This document shows positions 49,861 through 58,360 of a stretch of DNA of 64,000 bases, one piece after another. The stretch comes from an uncultured Clostridia bacterium. GTDB taxonomy: Bacteria > Bacillota > Clostridia > UBA1381. A model generated the notes under the pieces. That model had not been told where the DNA came from. It searched no databases and saw nothing but the letters and a program-made list of their open reading frames with translations. Positions within the stretch are counted from its first letter, which is position 1; every line of letters begins with the position of its first letter. The stretch lies in assembly GCA_947631235.1 (NCBI GenBank), contig CANRKO010000001.1, forward strand, positions 62,001-126,000. Direction: 5' to 3'. Both the position numbers and the translations under genes were made by a program.

Positions 49861-50682
49861 TTGAATCAGAAGGAACGGCTTGAAGAAATACACAAAAGAC
49901 ATGAGGAAATACAAAAAAAGCGCAGGATACGCAATCACAGGATAATTCTCGCCGCCGCCGCAGTCGCGGCATTGGCGCTTTTGATTGTAATAACAGCGGT
50001 AAGCGTCAACGCAATATCAAAGCATATTGCGGAAAAACGCGCCCGCGAGGCGGAAATCGCGGCGCAGGCGACGCCTTCGCCCGAACCCGCAAAAGAAATA
50101 CACATAGATCCGAACGTGATAAGCGAGGATTATTACGGCACTAGCGCGTTTATCGGCAACTCGTTCGCGGACGATTTGTACACGTACGCGCTTGTGCCGA
50201 ACGCCGACTTTTTCGCAAGAACGGGTCTGTCGGTTGACGACGCGCTCGCGGGCGACGGCGACAAGAAACCGATTGTCGGGGAACTCGACAACGGCAAAGA
50301 CTATGACAGAATATTTATGATATTCGGCGAAAACGAACTCGGATGGGTGGACCCCGGCACGTTTAACGATGAGTACGGCGAGCTTATAGACAAGGTCAAG
50401 GAGATTTGCCCCGAAAGCCGTATATATCTTTTGGCGATTACGCCGGTCACAAAGAAGTCGTCGGACGAGAATATCAACGTCACTAACAACGACCGTATAC
50501 GCGAGTATAACGAGATCATCAAAACGCTCGCGTCGGAAAAGAATGCCGTTTACGCGGACGTGTACAGCGCGGTCGCGGACAAGGACGGCAACCTTCCCGT
50601 CGGCGCGGCGACGGACGGCGTGCATTTCGGCAAGGAATATTACGAGAAATGTCTTTTGTACATTCAGAATAATTACGAATAA
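49861..50682 (+). CDS. Membrane-anchored SGNH/GDSL-like hydrolase domain protein
   Basis: 273 aa from the TTG at 49861 (CGGGGAGAGATACAA upstream). A basic cytoplasmic start (KRHEEIQKKRRIRNHR), one membrane helix (ILAAAAVAALALLIVITAV), a short Pro-rich linker, then an extracytoplasmic domain with SAFIGNSFADDL (GDS-like serine block), FGENELGW (the GxND-like block III position) and ATDGVHFGKEYY (DxxH-like block V). This fits esterases or acetyl-transfer proteins acting on surface glycans. It heads a group with an MBOAT acyltransferase and a DHHW protein. The catalytic Ser-Asp-His assignment is by pattern only. Confidence 0.75.
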   Translation: MNQKERLEEIHKRHEEIQKKRRIRNHRIILAAAAVAALALLIVITAVSVNAISKHIAEKRAREAEIAAQATPSPEPAKEIHIDPNVISEDYYGTSAFIGNSFADDLYTYALVPNADFFARTGLSVDDALAGDGDKKPIVGELDNGKDYDRIFMIFGENELGWVDPGTFNDEYGELIDKVKEICPESRIYLLAITPVTKKSSDENINVTNNDRIREYNEIIKTLASEKNAVYADVYSAVADKDGNLPVGAATDGVHFGKEYYEKCLLYIQNNYE

Positions 50683-50702
50683 TTTTAACGGAGGACGAAC
50701 AA

Positions 50703-51152
50703 ATGAAAAAAATAATCGCGGCCATCGCCGCATTAACGCTTATGATGTCGCTTGCAGGCTGCGGTCAAAAGGAAGTGGACGCGACAAAGGTCGCGACGGA
50801 ACTTTTAAATAACGCAAGCTTTGCCGAAACGCTTACCGAGGTAAACGAACAGGTTACGAAAAAGCGTCTCGACCTTGACGACGACGAGGTTATTATGTGC
50901 GCGGCGTTCAAGGGTACGAGCGCGGTGGTTGACGAGATTATCGTCATAAAAACAACCGACACCAAGGACGTTGAGGAAAAGCTGTACGAGTACGTTGACT
51001 CGCAGACAGAGCAGTACGAAAACTACCGCCCGAGCGAAGTGCCTAAGCTTGAAGACTCGCTGATAACCGTCGAGGGCGACACCGTTATCTACTGCGCGAG
51101 CGAGGACAGTGTAAAGGCTATGGAGATCATAACCGAAAACACGTCAAAATAA
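50703..51152 (+). CDS. DUF4358-type lipoprotein
   Basis: 149 aa. A signal peptide with lipobox LAGCG at residues 17-21 gives a lipid-anchored N-terminal cysteine. The rest is an acidic small domain (EVIMCAAFKGTSAVVDEIIVIKTTD, then VEEKLYEYVDSQTEQYENYRPSEV) typical of the DUF4358 family. Function is unknown. It lies 20 bases after the SGNH gene and 36 bases before the MBOAT gene, so a role in the same surface-modification unit is plausible. The ATG follows CGGAGGACGAACAA. Confidence 0.8.
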   Translation: MKKIIAAIAALTLMMSLAGCGQKEVDATKVATELLNNASFAETLTEVNEQVTKKRLDLDDDEVIMCAAFKGTSAVVDEIIVIKTTDTKDVEEKLYEYVDSQTEQYENYRPSEVPKLEDSLITVEGDTVIYCASEDSVKAMEIITENTSK

Positions 51153-51188
51153 TAAACAGGAAAAGAAAAAAGAAAGAGGGGTATAGCG

Positions 51189-52571
51189 TTGTACTTTTCA
51201 AGTCTGATGTTTCTTTTCGTGTTCCTGCCTGTGGTACTGGCAATATATTACATAACACCAAAGCCGTTTCGAAACGGCTTTCTTTTACTTGCAAACCTTA
51301 TTTTCTACGGCTGGGGCGAGCCGGTGTTCATCGTTGTGATGTGCGTGTCGATACTCGTAAACTACGTCTGCGCCGTTATGATAGAAAAGCAGCCGCAGAG
51401 AAAAAAACCATACCTCGCGCTTTCGCTTATAATAAGTCTCGGACTTCTCGCCGTGTTCAAGTACGCGGGATTTGCGTCGGATTTACTCCGCACACTTCCG
51501 CCGTTTGCATGGATGCCGAAAATAAAAATACCGCTGCCTATAGGAATATCGTTCTACACGTTCCAGACGGTTTCATACACGATCGACGTTTACCGAGGCG
51601 ACACAAAAGCGCAGAAAAATTTGGTGTCCCTCGGCACGTACATATCATTTTTCCCGCAGCTTATCGCAGGACCTATAGTGCGTTACCGCGACATAGCGTC
51701 GCAGCTTACGGGAAGGCGCGAAACGCTTTCGGGCTTTGGCGAGGGCGTTAAAATATTCCTCGTCGGACTTGCGAAAAAGGTGCTTATCGCAAATCAGGCG
51801 GGCGTGCTGTGGGAGAGCCTTAAAGGCGCGGACGGAGGAATAATCGCCGCATGGGTCGGCGCGGCGGCGTTCGCGTTCCAGATTTACTTCGACTTTTCCG
51901 GCTACAGCGACATGGCTGTGGGGCTGGGTAAAATGTTCGGCTTTAACTTTATGCGCAACTTCGAGTACCCCTACGTTTCAAAGAGCATAACGGAGTTTTG
52001 GCGCAGGTGGCACATATCGTTAAGCACGTGGTTCCGCGACTACGTTTACATTCCGCTCGGCGGCAACCGACGCGGCACTCCGCGCGTCATATTCAACCTG
52101 TTCGCCGTGTGGTTCCTAACGGGCTTGTGGCACGGCGCGAGCGTCAACTTCATCTTATGGGGGCTTTACTACTTCGTGCTGCTCGTGCTTGAAAAATACG
52201 TGTACGGAAAGTATCTCGAAAAGCTGCCGCAAGCCGTGCGGCACATATACGCGCTCGCGCTGATACTCATCGGCTGGGTGATATTCAGCCTTGACGACAT
52301 GACGGCTGTCACAGCTTATATAGGCAGCATGTTTACGCTCGGCGGCGGCATTATAACGCACGACGCGCTGAGCCGTATAATATCCTATCTGCCGCTTCTT
52401 TTGGCGGCGACCCTCGCGTCACTTCCGACAGCGAAAAATATTTATATGAAAATACGAGATAAAAAAGCCGTCGCCGTATGCGAGGTGATTTTCTGCGCGG
52501 CTGTGCTTTTGCTGTGTACCGCGTCGCTCGTGAACCAATCATACAACCCGTTCCTGTATTTCAGATTTTAA
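51189..52571 (+). CDS. MBOAT family membrane-bound O-acyltransferase (AlgI/DltB-like)
   Basis: 460 aa, about 11-12 membrane helices. It starts with TTG after AGAGGGGTATAGCG. LYFSSLMFLFVFLPVVL is the usual first helix. YRDIASQL, DFSGYSDMAVGLGKMFGF, FWRRWHISLSTWFRDYVYIPLGGNR and the catalytic histidine in TGLWHGASVNF are the AlgI-type motifs. It moves acyl groups, usually acetyl, across the membrane onto an exported polysaccharide. The DHHW-type protein encoded next, and the SGNH protein upstream, are the usual extracytoplasmic partners. Confidence 0.93.
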   Translation: MYFSSLMFLFVFLPVVLAIYYITPKPFRNGFLLLANLIFYGWGEPVFIVVMCVSILVNYVCAVMIEKQPQRKKPYLALSLIISLGLLAVFKYAGFASDLLRTLPPFAWMPKIKIPLPIGISFYTFQTVSYTIDVYRGDTKAQKNLVSLGTYISFFPQLIAGPIVRYRDIASQLTGRRETLSGFGEGVKIFLVGLAKKVLIANQAGVLWESLKGADGGIIAAWVGAAAFAFQIYFDFSGYSDMAVGLGKMFGFNFMRNFEYPYVSKSITEFWRRWHISLSTWFRDYVYIPLGGNRRGTPRVIFNLFAVWFLTGLWHGASVNFILWGLYYFVLLVLEKYVYGKYLEKLPQAVRHIYALALILIGWVIFSLDDMTAVTAYIGSMFTLGGGIITHDALSRIISYLPLLLAATLASLPTAKNIYMKIRDKKAVAVCEVIFCAAVLLLCTASLVNQSYNPFLYFRF

Positions 52572-52595
52572 GGCGCGGCAAAGAAGGTGATAACC

Positions 52596-53708
52596 ATGAA
52601 AATACGCGACAAAATAATAACGGTTATGTTCTGCGTCTTTATCGGTGCGATGGCAATTCTTACCGCCGCGCTGCCGAAAAAAGCCGTGTCGGAAAACGAA
52701 AAGCGCACGCTTGCGACATTCCCGAAATTCACCGCTCAAAGCGCGCTGTCGGGCAAGTGGGAGAGCGACTTTGAGGGCTATATTTCCGACCACTTTCCCG
52801 CGCGCGAGACGTTCGCGGCGACAGACGCGTACTTCATGCTCGCGACGGGGCGCAACGGCTCGAACGACATATACAAGGGCAAGGACGGCTATCTTTTCAC
52901 CGTTCCCGTCAAGTTCGACAAGGCGCGGCTCGACGATAATATAAGCGCGCTCGTAAGCTTTGCGGCGAAAACGGGTATAGAGACAAAGCTTTTAGCCGTA
53001 CCGACGGCAGGGTATATTATGCCGGAACTCCTGCCCGCAAACCGTCTTACGTACCGCGACGGCGAAATAATATCGTATATTGAAAACATGCTCGCAGGTG
53101 TAGAGTTTATCGACCCGACCGATGAGTTTTTAAGCAAAAAGAATGACGCGCAGCTTTACTACAAAACCGACCACCACTGGACGAGCGAGGGCGCGTACAC
53201 GGCGTACCGATTGTGGGCGCAAAGCGAAGGTGTCGAGCCGCGCGGCGTGTCGGACTACACCGTCACGAAAACCGACGGCTTTTACGGCACGTCCTACTCA
53301 AAATCCGCGCTGTGGCACACAAAACCCGACGTTCTGGAAACGTGGGAGTACCCGTCGGACATGACGGTCACGATCGACGGCGGGGAGGAGAGGAACGGTA
53401 TGTTTTTCCGTGAACACCTCGCGGAAAGCGACAAGTACAGCGTGTACCTCGACGGCAACCACGGCTTTGAAAGCATAGTGAACAACGGAAACCCAAGCGG
53501 CAAAAGGGTGCTTTTGATAAAGGACAGCTACGCACACTGTTTCGCGCCGTTTATGGCTGAAAACTGCTCGCGCATCGACATGGTTGATTTGAGATATTAT
53601 CTCGAAAGCGTGTCAAACCTCGTCTCCAAAAACGGCTATGACGAAATCATCGCGCTCTACGGTTTAAGCAGCCTGTGCGAGTCAAACGATTTATCTGTAC
53701 TTGAATAA
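52596..53708 (+). CDS. DHHW-motif protein (AlgJ/AlgX-like acetylation partner)
   Basis: 370 aa from the ATG at 52596 (AAGAAGGTGATAACC upstream); the track uses a GTG three codons earlier inside the ribosome site. An N-terminal membrane anchor is followed by SENEKRTLATFPKFT, FEGYISDHFPARETF, KDGYLF and the name-giving YYKTDHHWTSEGAY. A late KRVLLIKDSYAHCFAPFM segment resembles the SGNH serine block. Such proteins complete O-acetylation of surface polysaccharide with an MBOAT protein, encoded just upstream. A strong bidirectional terminator follows. Confidence 0.88.
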   Translation: MKIRDKIITVMFCVFIGAMAILTAALPKKAVSENEKRTLATFPKFTAQSALSGKWESDFEGYISDHFPARETFAATDAYFMLATGRNGSNDIYKGKDGYLFTVPVKFDKARLDDNISALVSFAAKTGIETKLLAVPTAGYIMPELLPANRLTYRDGEIISYIENMLAGVEFIDPTDEFLSKKNDAQLYYKTDHHWTSEGAYTAYRLWAQSEGVEPRGVSDYTVTKTDGFYGTSYSKSALWHTKPDVLETWEYPSDMTVTIDGGEERNGMFFREHLAESDKYSVYLDGNHGFESIVNNGNPSGKRVLLIKDSYAHCFAPFMAENCSRIDMVDLRYYLESVSNLVSKNGYDEIIALYGLSSLCESNDLSVLE

Positions 53709-53743
53709 AAAAACGCCTTCATCATGCAATGAAGGCGTTTTTA
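53706..53743. terminator. Bidirectional terminator between the DHHW gene and carB
   Basis: Stem AAACGCCTTCAT / ATGAAGGCGTTT, with A and T runs on the two sides. Confidence 0.93.
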
Positions 53744-53752
53744 CTTTTTGTT

Positions 53753-56700
53753 TTACTTTATATCCGAAAGCGAAATAACGTCTACCGTTTCAGGCGTGTA
53801 CTGATGGCTCATAACGTCCACCATAGCCTTGACCGTGTCGAGACTCGTCATGATAGAAACGGAACATTCGATTGCGGTACGGCGTATCTTAAAGCCGTCA
53901 CTGTTCGCGTTGCCGCCCTTTTTCGGTATGTCGATGATAAGGTCGATCATACCGCTACGTATAACGTCAAGCACGTTCGGCACGCCCTCGCTTATCTTCT
54001 TCGCGATCTGCACGGGAATGTTGTTTTCTTCGAGCAGCTTAGCAGTACCCGCTGTCGCGACAAACTTACAGCCGAGCCTGTGGAACTGCGCGGCGATGGG
54101 GAGGAAGTCCTCTTTGTCGAGGTCGCGCACCGTCACGAGAATTGTCGAGCCGACCTTCGGTATATTCGTACCGGCGGCGGTAAAGCCCTTGTACATCGCC
54201 TCGTGGAAGTCGCGTCCCACGCCGAGCACCTCGCCCGTCGAACGCATTTCGGGGCCGAGACTTACCTCAACACGCGGCAGCTTTTCGGTGGAGAACACAG
54301 GTACTTTTATCGCGACCGTATTCGTTTTCGGCGCGATACCCGTCGAGTAGCCCATTTCTTTAAGCGTCTTGCCGAGCATTATATTCGTCGCGATGGCGAT
54401 TACCGGCACGTTCGTAACCTTCGTGATATACGGCACGGTACGGCTCGAACGCGGATTTACCTCGATGATGTACAATTCGCCGCGAAACTCGATAAACTGA
54501 ATGTTGATCATGCCGATTACTTTAAGCTCCAGTGCGATACGGTACGTAACGTCCACGATTTTGTCTATAATATTCTGCGGCACGTTCTGCGGCGGATATA
54601 TGGATATCGAGTCGCCGCTGTGAATACCTGCGCGCTCCAGATGCTCCATGATGCCGGGGATAAGTACGTCCGTACCGTCGCATATCGCGTCGACTTCAAG
54701 TTCTCTTCCGCCAAGGTATCTGTCGATAAGCACGGGGTTTTTCTTGTCCTTTTCAAACGCGTCGGTGAGGTAGCGCACGAGGTCGATCTCGTTTCTCGTG
54801 ATTTCCATACCCTGACCGCCGAGTACGTAGGACGGACGCACAAGCAGCGGATATTCAAGCTTGTTCGCCTCTTCGACGCCCTCCTTGACGCTCCATACCG
54901 CCTTGCCCTTCGGACGCTTTATGTCAAGCTTTTCAAGCATCTCGTCGAACTTTTCTCTGTCCTCCGCCTCGTCGATGTACTTCGGCTGCGTGCCGAGTAC
55001 GGGAACGTGCATGTCGGCGAGGAAATTCGCAAGCTTAATAGCCGTCTGACCGCCGAACTGCAGTATTACGCCGTCAGGCTTTTCGAGCAGGATTATATTG
55101 TAAACGTCCTCCTCGGTAAGCGGCTCGAAGTAGAGTTTGTCCGACGTGTCAAAGTCCGTGGAAACGGTTTCGGGGTTGTTGTTTATGATAATCGTCTCAA
55201 CGCCCGCCTTTTCAAGCGACAGTACCGAGTGAACGGAGCAGTAGTCAAACTCTATACCCTGACCTATTCTGATAGGCCCTGAACCGATAACTATTACTTT
55301 CTTTCTGTCGGAGGGAACGGACTCGGTCGTATCGTCGTATGTAGAGTAGTAGTACGGCGAAACAGCCTCAAACTCGCCCGCGCATGTGTCAACCATTTTG
55401 TAGACGGGCGTGATACCGAGCATCGAGCGCAGATTGAATACCTCGTTAGCATGGCAGCCGACAAGTTCCGCTATACCCTTGTCTGAAAAGCCCATTTTCT
55501 TGTACTTTTTGAGCATATCGTAACTGAGGTCGGTCAGCTTGTGCTTTTTAAGTTCCTCCTCCGCGTCAACGATATTCTTTATCTTTTTTAGGAAGAACGG
55601 ATCCATACCCGTTATTTCCGCGAGCTTGTCCATATTGTAATTTCTTCTTATAAGTTCCGCGAGATCGAAAAGTCTCTCGTCGTCGGGAACGATAACGCGC
55701 TGACGCAGTTCAACCGTCGAACGCTCTCTCGACGACTTTCTTTCAAGCGTGTACTGGTTGATTTCGAGCGACCTCACGCCCTTTAAAAGCGACGCTTCGA
55801 GCGTATTCGCAATCGCCATAACCTCGCCCGTAGCCATCATCTTCGTGCCGAGATTTCGTTTTGCGCCGAAGAATTTGTCAAAGGGCCACTTCGGGATTTT
55901 CGTCACAATGTAGTCTATCGCGGGCTCAAAGCACGCGAACGTCTTGCCCGTAACGGCGTTTTTAATCTCGTCAAGGTTGTAGCCGAGCGCGATTTTTGCC
56001 GCTATTTTGGCAATCGGATAACCCGTAGCCTTCGACGCGAGCGCCGACGAACGGCTCACACGCGGGTTAATCTCGATAACGGCGTAGTTAAAGCTGTCAG
56101 GGTCGAGCGCGAACTGCACGTTGCAGCCGCCCTTGATTTCTATGGAGTTGATAATGTCGATAGCCGCCTTGCGGAGCATCTGGTACTCCTTGTCGGCGAG
56201 TGTGAGCGCGGGAGCGACAACTATCGAGTCGCCCGTGTGAACGCCCACGGGGTCTATATTTTCCATTGAGCAGACCGTTATACAGTTACCCGCTCCGTCG
56301 CGCATAACCTCAAATTCGATCTCCTTCCAGCCCTTTATCGACTTTTCGAGCAATACCTGTCCCACTCTCGACAGCCTTAAACCCTGCGACAAGATAACTT
56401 CAAGCTGCTCGGGCGTTTCCGCGATACCGCCGCCCGTTCCGCCGAGCGTGTACGCCGGACGCACGATAACGGGGTAGCCTATCTGTTTCGCGAACAAAAG
56501 ACCCGATTCAAGGTCGGTGACAATCTCCGACGGCGCGATGGGCTGATTTGTGCGCTCCATAAGACGCTTAAAGCTGTCGCGATCCTCGCCCTCTTTGATT
56601 GAGGGAATGGACGTTCCTATAACCTTCATGCCGTACTTGTCGAACACGCCCTTGTCGTACAGCTCGCACGCGAGGTTAAGACCCGTCTGACCGCCCATAC

Positions 56701-56965
56701 CCGCGATAATTGAGTCGGGACGCTCCTTCTGTATGATTTTTTCCACATATTCTGCCGTCAAAGGCTCGATGTACGTCTGATCGGCCATACCGCGGTCAGT
56801 CATTATCGTGGCGGGGTTGGAGTTTACGAGAACAACGTCTATGCCCTCGTCCTTGATTGCCTGACACGCCTGCGTGCCGGAATAGTCAAACTCCGCCGCC
56901 TGTCCTATTACGATAGGGCCTGAGCCGATTACGAGAACCTTTTTTATACTTTTATCTAATGGCAT
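53753..56965 (-). CDS. carB: Carbamoyl phosphate synthase, large subunit
   Basis: 1070 aa, full length. Two ATP-grasp halves are visible: [21 protein letters not shown] near the N-terminus and [21 protein letters not shown] near residue 555. The C-terminal allosteric MGS-like domain ends the protein ([21 protein letters not shown]...LIIDIPKKG). It makes carbamoyl phosphate from bicarbonate, glutamine-derived ammonia and two ATP, for pyrimidines and arginine. It follows carA in a minus-strand operon. A 55-base intergenic region between the two contains a GC hairpin of the dispersed CCCCTAC family. Confidence 0.97.
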   Translation of the reverse strand: MPLDKSIKKVLVIGSGPIVIGQAAEFDYSGTQACQAIKDEGIDVVLVNSNPATIMTDRGMADQTYIEPLTAEYVEKIIQKERPDSIIAGMGGQTGLNLACELYDKGVFDKYGMKVIGTSIPSIKEGEDRDSFKRLMERTNQPIAPSEIVTDLESGLLFAKQIGYPVIVRPAYTLGGTGGGIAETPEQLEVILSQGLRLSRVGQVLLEKSIKGWKEIEFEVMRDGAGNCITVCSMENIDPVGVHTGDSIVVAPALTLADKEYQMLRKAAIDIINSIEIKGGCNVQFALDPDSFNYAVIEINPRVSRSSALASKATGYPIAKIAAKIALGYNLDEIKNAVTGKTFACFEPAIDYIVTKIPKWPFDKFFGAKRNLGTKMMATGEVMAIANTLEASLLKGVRSLEINQYTLERKSSRERSTVELRQRVIVPDDERLFDLAELIRRNYNMDKLAEITGMDPFFLKKIKNIVDAEEELKKHKLTDLSYDMLKKYKKMGFSDKGIAELVGCHANEVFNLRSMLGITPVYKMVDTCAGEFEAVSPYYYSTYDDTTESVPSDRKKVIVIGSGPIRIGQGIEFDYCSVHSVLSLEKAGVETIIINNNPETVSTDFDTSDKLYFEPLTEEDVYNIILLEKPDGVILQFGGQTAIKLANFLADMHVPVLGTQPKYIDEAEDREKFDEMLEKLDIKRPKGKAVWSVKEGVEEANKLEYPLLVRPSYVLGGQGMEITRNEIDLVRYLTDAFEKDKKNPVLIDRYLGGRELEVDAICDGTDVLIPGIMEHLERAGIHSGDSISIYPPQNVPQNIIDKIVDVTYRIALELKVIGMINIQFIEFRGELYIIEVNPRSSRTVPYITKVTNVPVIAIATNIMLGKTLKEMGYSTGIAPKTNTVAIKVPVFSTEKLPRVEVSLGPEMRSTGEVLGVGRDFHEAMYKGFTAAGTNIPKVGSTILVTVRDLDKEDFLPIAAQFHRLGCKFVATAGTAKLLEENNIPVQIAKKISEGVPNVLDVIRSGMIDLIIDIPKKGGNANSDGFKIRRTAIECSVSIMTSLDTVKAMVDVMSHQYTPETVDVISLSDIK

Positions 56966-56993
56966 AATAATCCTCCGTTCTTAGATTTGTGGT

Positions 56994-57018
56994 GCGGGCG
57001 GCCGATGACCGCCCCTAC
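56994..57018. repeat. Small GC hairpin repeat in the carA-carB gap
   Basis: GCGGGCGGCCGATGACCGCC then CCTAC. It differs from the copy at 2745-2770 by one base over the first 25. It lies inside an operon, so it is transcribed. Confidence 0.85.
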
Positions 57019-57020
57019 AA

Positions 57021-58070
57021 TTATATTTCCTTTAGAAATCTGTCGAATAACCAGCCTGTGTCCAAAGGCCCGGGCGACGCCTCGGGGTGGAACTGCACGC
57101 TCATGATTGGGAGCGTCTTGTGCCGTATACCCTCGCACGTGCCGTCGTTCACGTTCACGAACGTTTCCTCGACCTCGTCGGGATAGTCGGAAACGATGTA
57201 GTTGTGGTTCTGGCTCGTGATGTAGACGTTGCCGGTCTTTAAATCCTTTACGGGGTGGTTGCCGCCGTGGTGACCGAACTTCAGCTTTTTCGTCCTGCAT
57301 CCGAGCGCGAGACCGATAATCTGGTGTCCCATGCAAATGCCGCATATCGGATACTTGCCGATAAGCGCCTTAACCGTATCGACCGTGCCGGGCGCGTCAA
57401 GCGGGTTGCCCGGACCGTTCGAGAGGAATATCATGTCGGGCTTTACCGCGTCGATCTTATCCGCGCTCACATCGGCGGGGAACACGGTAAGGCGGCAGTC
57501 GCGCGCCGCTAAATCCCTTACGATACCCTGTTTCGCGCCCATGTCTATAAACGCGATATGCGTTCTGCCTGTGTCGTTCACCGTGTAAATACCGTCCGCC
57601 GTCGTCTGCATGATAACCTTCGAGTTATCCATCGAGTCCATCAGGATTTTTATATCGTTATCCGACGGGTCGCCCTTCATAATAACGCCCTTCATAACAC
57701 CGACGTCGCGCAGTATACGCGTGAGCGCGCGCGTGTCTACGCCTTCGAGACCGACAACGCCCTGCTGACGCAGAAAGTCGTCAAGGTTCATCTCGTTTCT
57801 GAAATTTGATGGGAAGTCGCACTTTTCGCGCACCACGAACGCTTTAAGGTTCGTATGCTTAGCCTCCATATCCTCAAAGTTAATGCCGTAATTTCCTATG
57901 AGCGGGAATGTCATTGTGACGATCTGCCCCGCGAACGACGGGTCGGTAAGCGTTTCCTGATAGCCTGTCATACCCGTGGTAAACACGACCTCGCCGACGA
58001 TATTTGCGTCCGCGCCGAAAAGCTCGCCGACAAACCTCGCGCCGTTTTCCAAAATAAGCTGTCCTTTCAT
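57021..58070 (-). CDS. carA: Carbamoyl phosphate synthase, small (glutaminase) subunit
   Basis: 349 aa from the ATG at 58070 (GAGAAGGAGTTTGAGTTT upstream); the track start lies within the leader. The N-terminal CPSase domain begins KGQLILENGARFVGELFG and contains FTTGMTGYQETLTDPS. The C-terminal class I glutamine amidotransferase has ICGICMGHQIIGLAL with the nucleophile Cys and SVQFHPEASPGP with the catalytic His/Glu. It supplies ammonia to CarB. Expression is probably set by the leader peptide and terminator just upstream (58102-58223). Confidence 0.96.
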   Translation of the reverse strand: MKGQLILENGARFVGELFGADANIVGEVVFTTGMTGYQETLTDPSFAGQIVTMTFPLIGNYGINFEDMEAKHTNLKAFVVREKCDFPSNFRNEMNLDDFLRQQGVVGLEGVDTRALTRILRDVGVMKGVIMKGDPSDNDIKILMDSMDNSKVIMQTTADGIYTVNDTGRTHIAFIDMGAKQGIVRDLAARDCRLTVFPADVSADKIDAVKPDMIFLSNGPGNPLDAPGTVDTVKALIGKYPICGICMGHQIIGLALGCRTKKLKFGHHGGNHPVKDLKTGNVYITSQNHNYIVSDYPDEVEETFVNVNDGTCEGIRHKTLPIMSVQFHPEASPGPLDTGWLFDRFLKEI

Positions 58071-58101
58071 AAACTCAAACTCCTTCTCACATAATGCTTG
58101 C

Positions 58102-58133
58102 AAAAAAAATGACAATGAATAAATCCATTGTCA
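58102..58133 (-). terminator. Attenuator-type terminator immediately upstream of carA
   Basis: A perfect 8-bp stem TGACAATG / CATTGTCA, 8-base loop, then eight T. It lies between the car promoter and carA with no gene in between except the leader peptide. The leader's TGA stop is the first three bases of the 5' arm, so a ribosome finishing the leader would block the hairpin. Confidence 0.85.
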
Positions 58134-58223
58134 ATCATTTTTAAAAATAAAAACAGAAATAAAGGGGGAATTGTAAAGCCCGTCGCGCATATATATTAAG
58201 TTTTTCCTAACAGCGTGCGGCAT
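58131..58223 (-). CDS. Predicted 30-aa leader peptide of carAB
   Basis: Below the ORF-track cutoff. An ATG at 58223 opens 30 codons ending at the terminator hairpin. The last third is U-rich, with Phe/Ile/Val codons (PFISVFIFKND). A Shine-Dalgarno AAAGGAGAGAA lies upstream at 11-base spacing. An earlier ATG at 58230, closer to it, would give only a 7-codon peptide in another frame. There is no run of Arg codons, which argues against arginine attenuation. The layout matches the E. coli pyrBI leader, where low UTP makes polymerase pause in a U-rich tract and lets the ribosome prevent termination. Function is inferred from architecture alone. Confidence 0.55.
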   Translation of the reverse strand: MPHAVRKNLIYMRDGLYNSPFISVFIFKND

Positions 58224-58255
58224 GATGCATTTCTCTCCTTTACTCACTTCAATAT

Positions 58256-58284
58256 ATTTTACCACCGCGCAAATAATTTGTCAA
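58256..58284 (-). promoter_or_regulatory. Sigma-A promoter of carAB
   Basis: Minus strand TTGACA, 17 bp, TAAAAT. The predicted start near 58249 gives a 180-nt leader before carA. Confidence 0.75.
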
Positions 58285-58311
58285 TATATTGTAGCAAATT
58301 TGTCATTTTTT

Positions 58312-58350
58312 TATAAAAAACGGAACGCTCCGTGTGAACGTTCCGTTTAA
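58312..58350 (-). terminator. Intrinsic terminator after the PBP gene
   Basis: Minus strand stem ACGGAACG / CGTTCCGT, then TTTTTTAT. It insulates the car leader from the upstream PBP gene. Confidence 0.85.
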
Positions 58351-58360
58351 TGTTTAATAT

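Noticed and set aside
53729-55282. Plus-strand 517-aa ORF
   Set aside because: Antisense shadow of carB. It is long only because of codon bias and shows no recognisable domain or ribosome site.
58131-58249. PyrR-binding or arginine-attenuation leader for carAB
   Set aside because: No PyrR-type purine-rich loop consensus and no cluster of Arg codons in the leader peptide.
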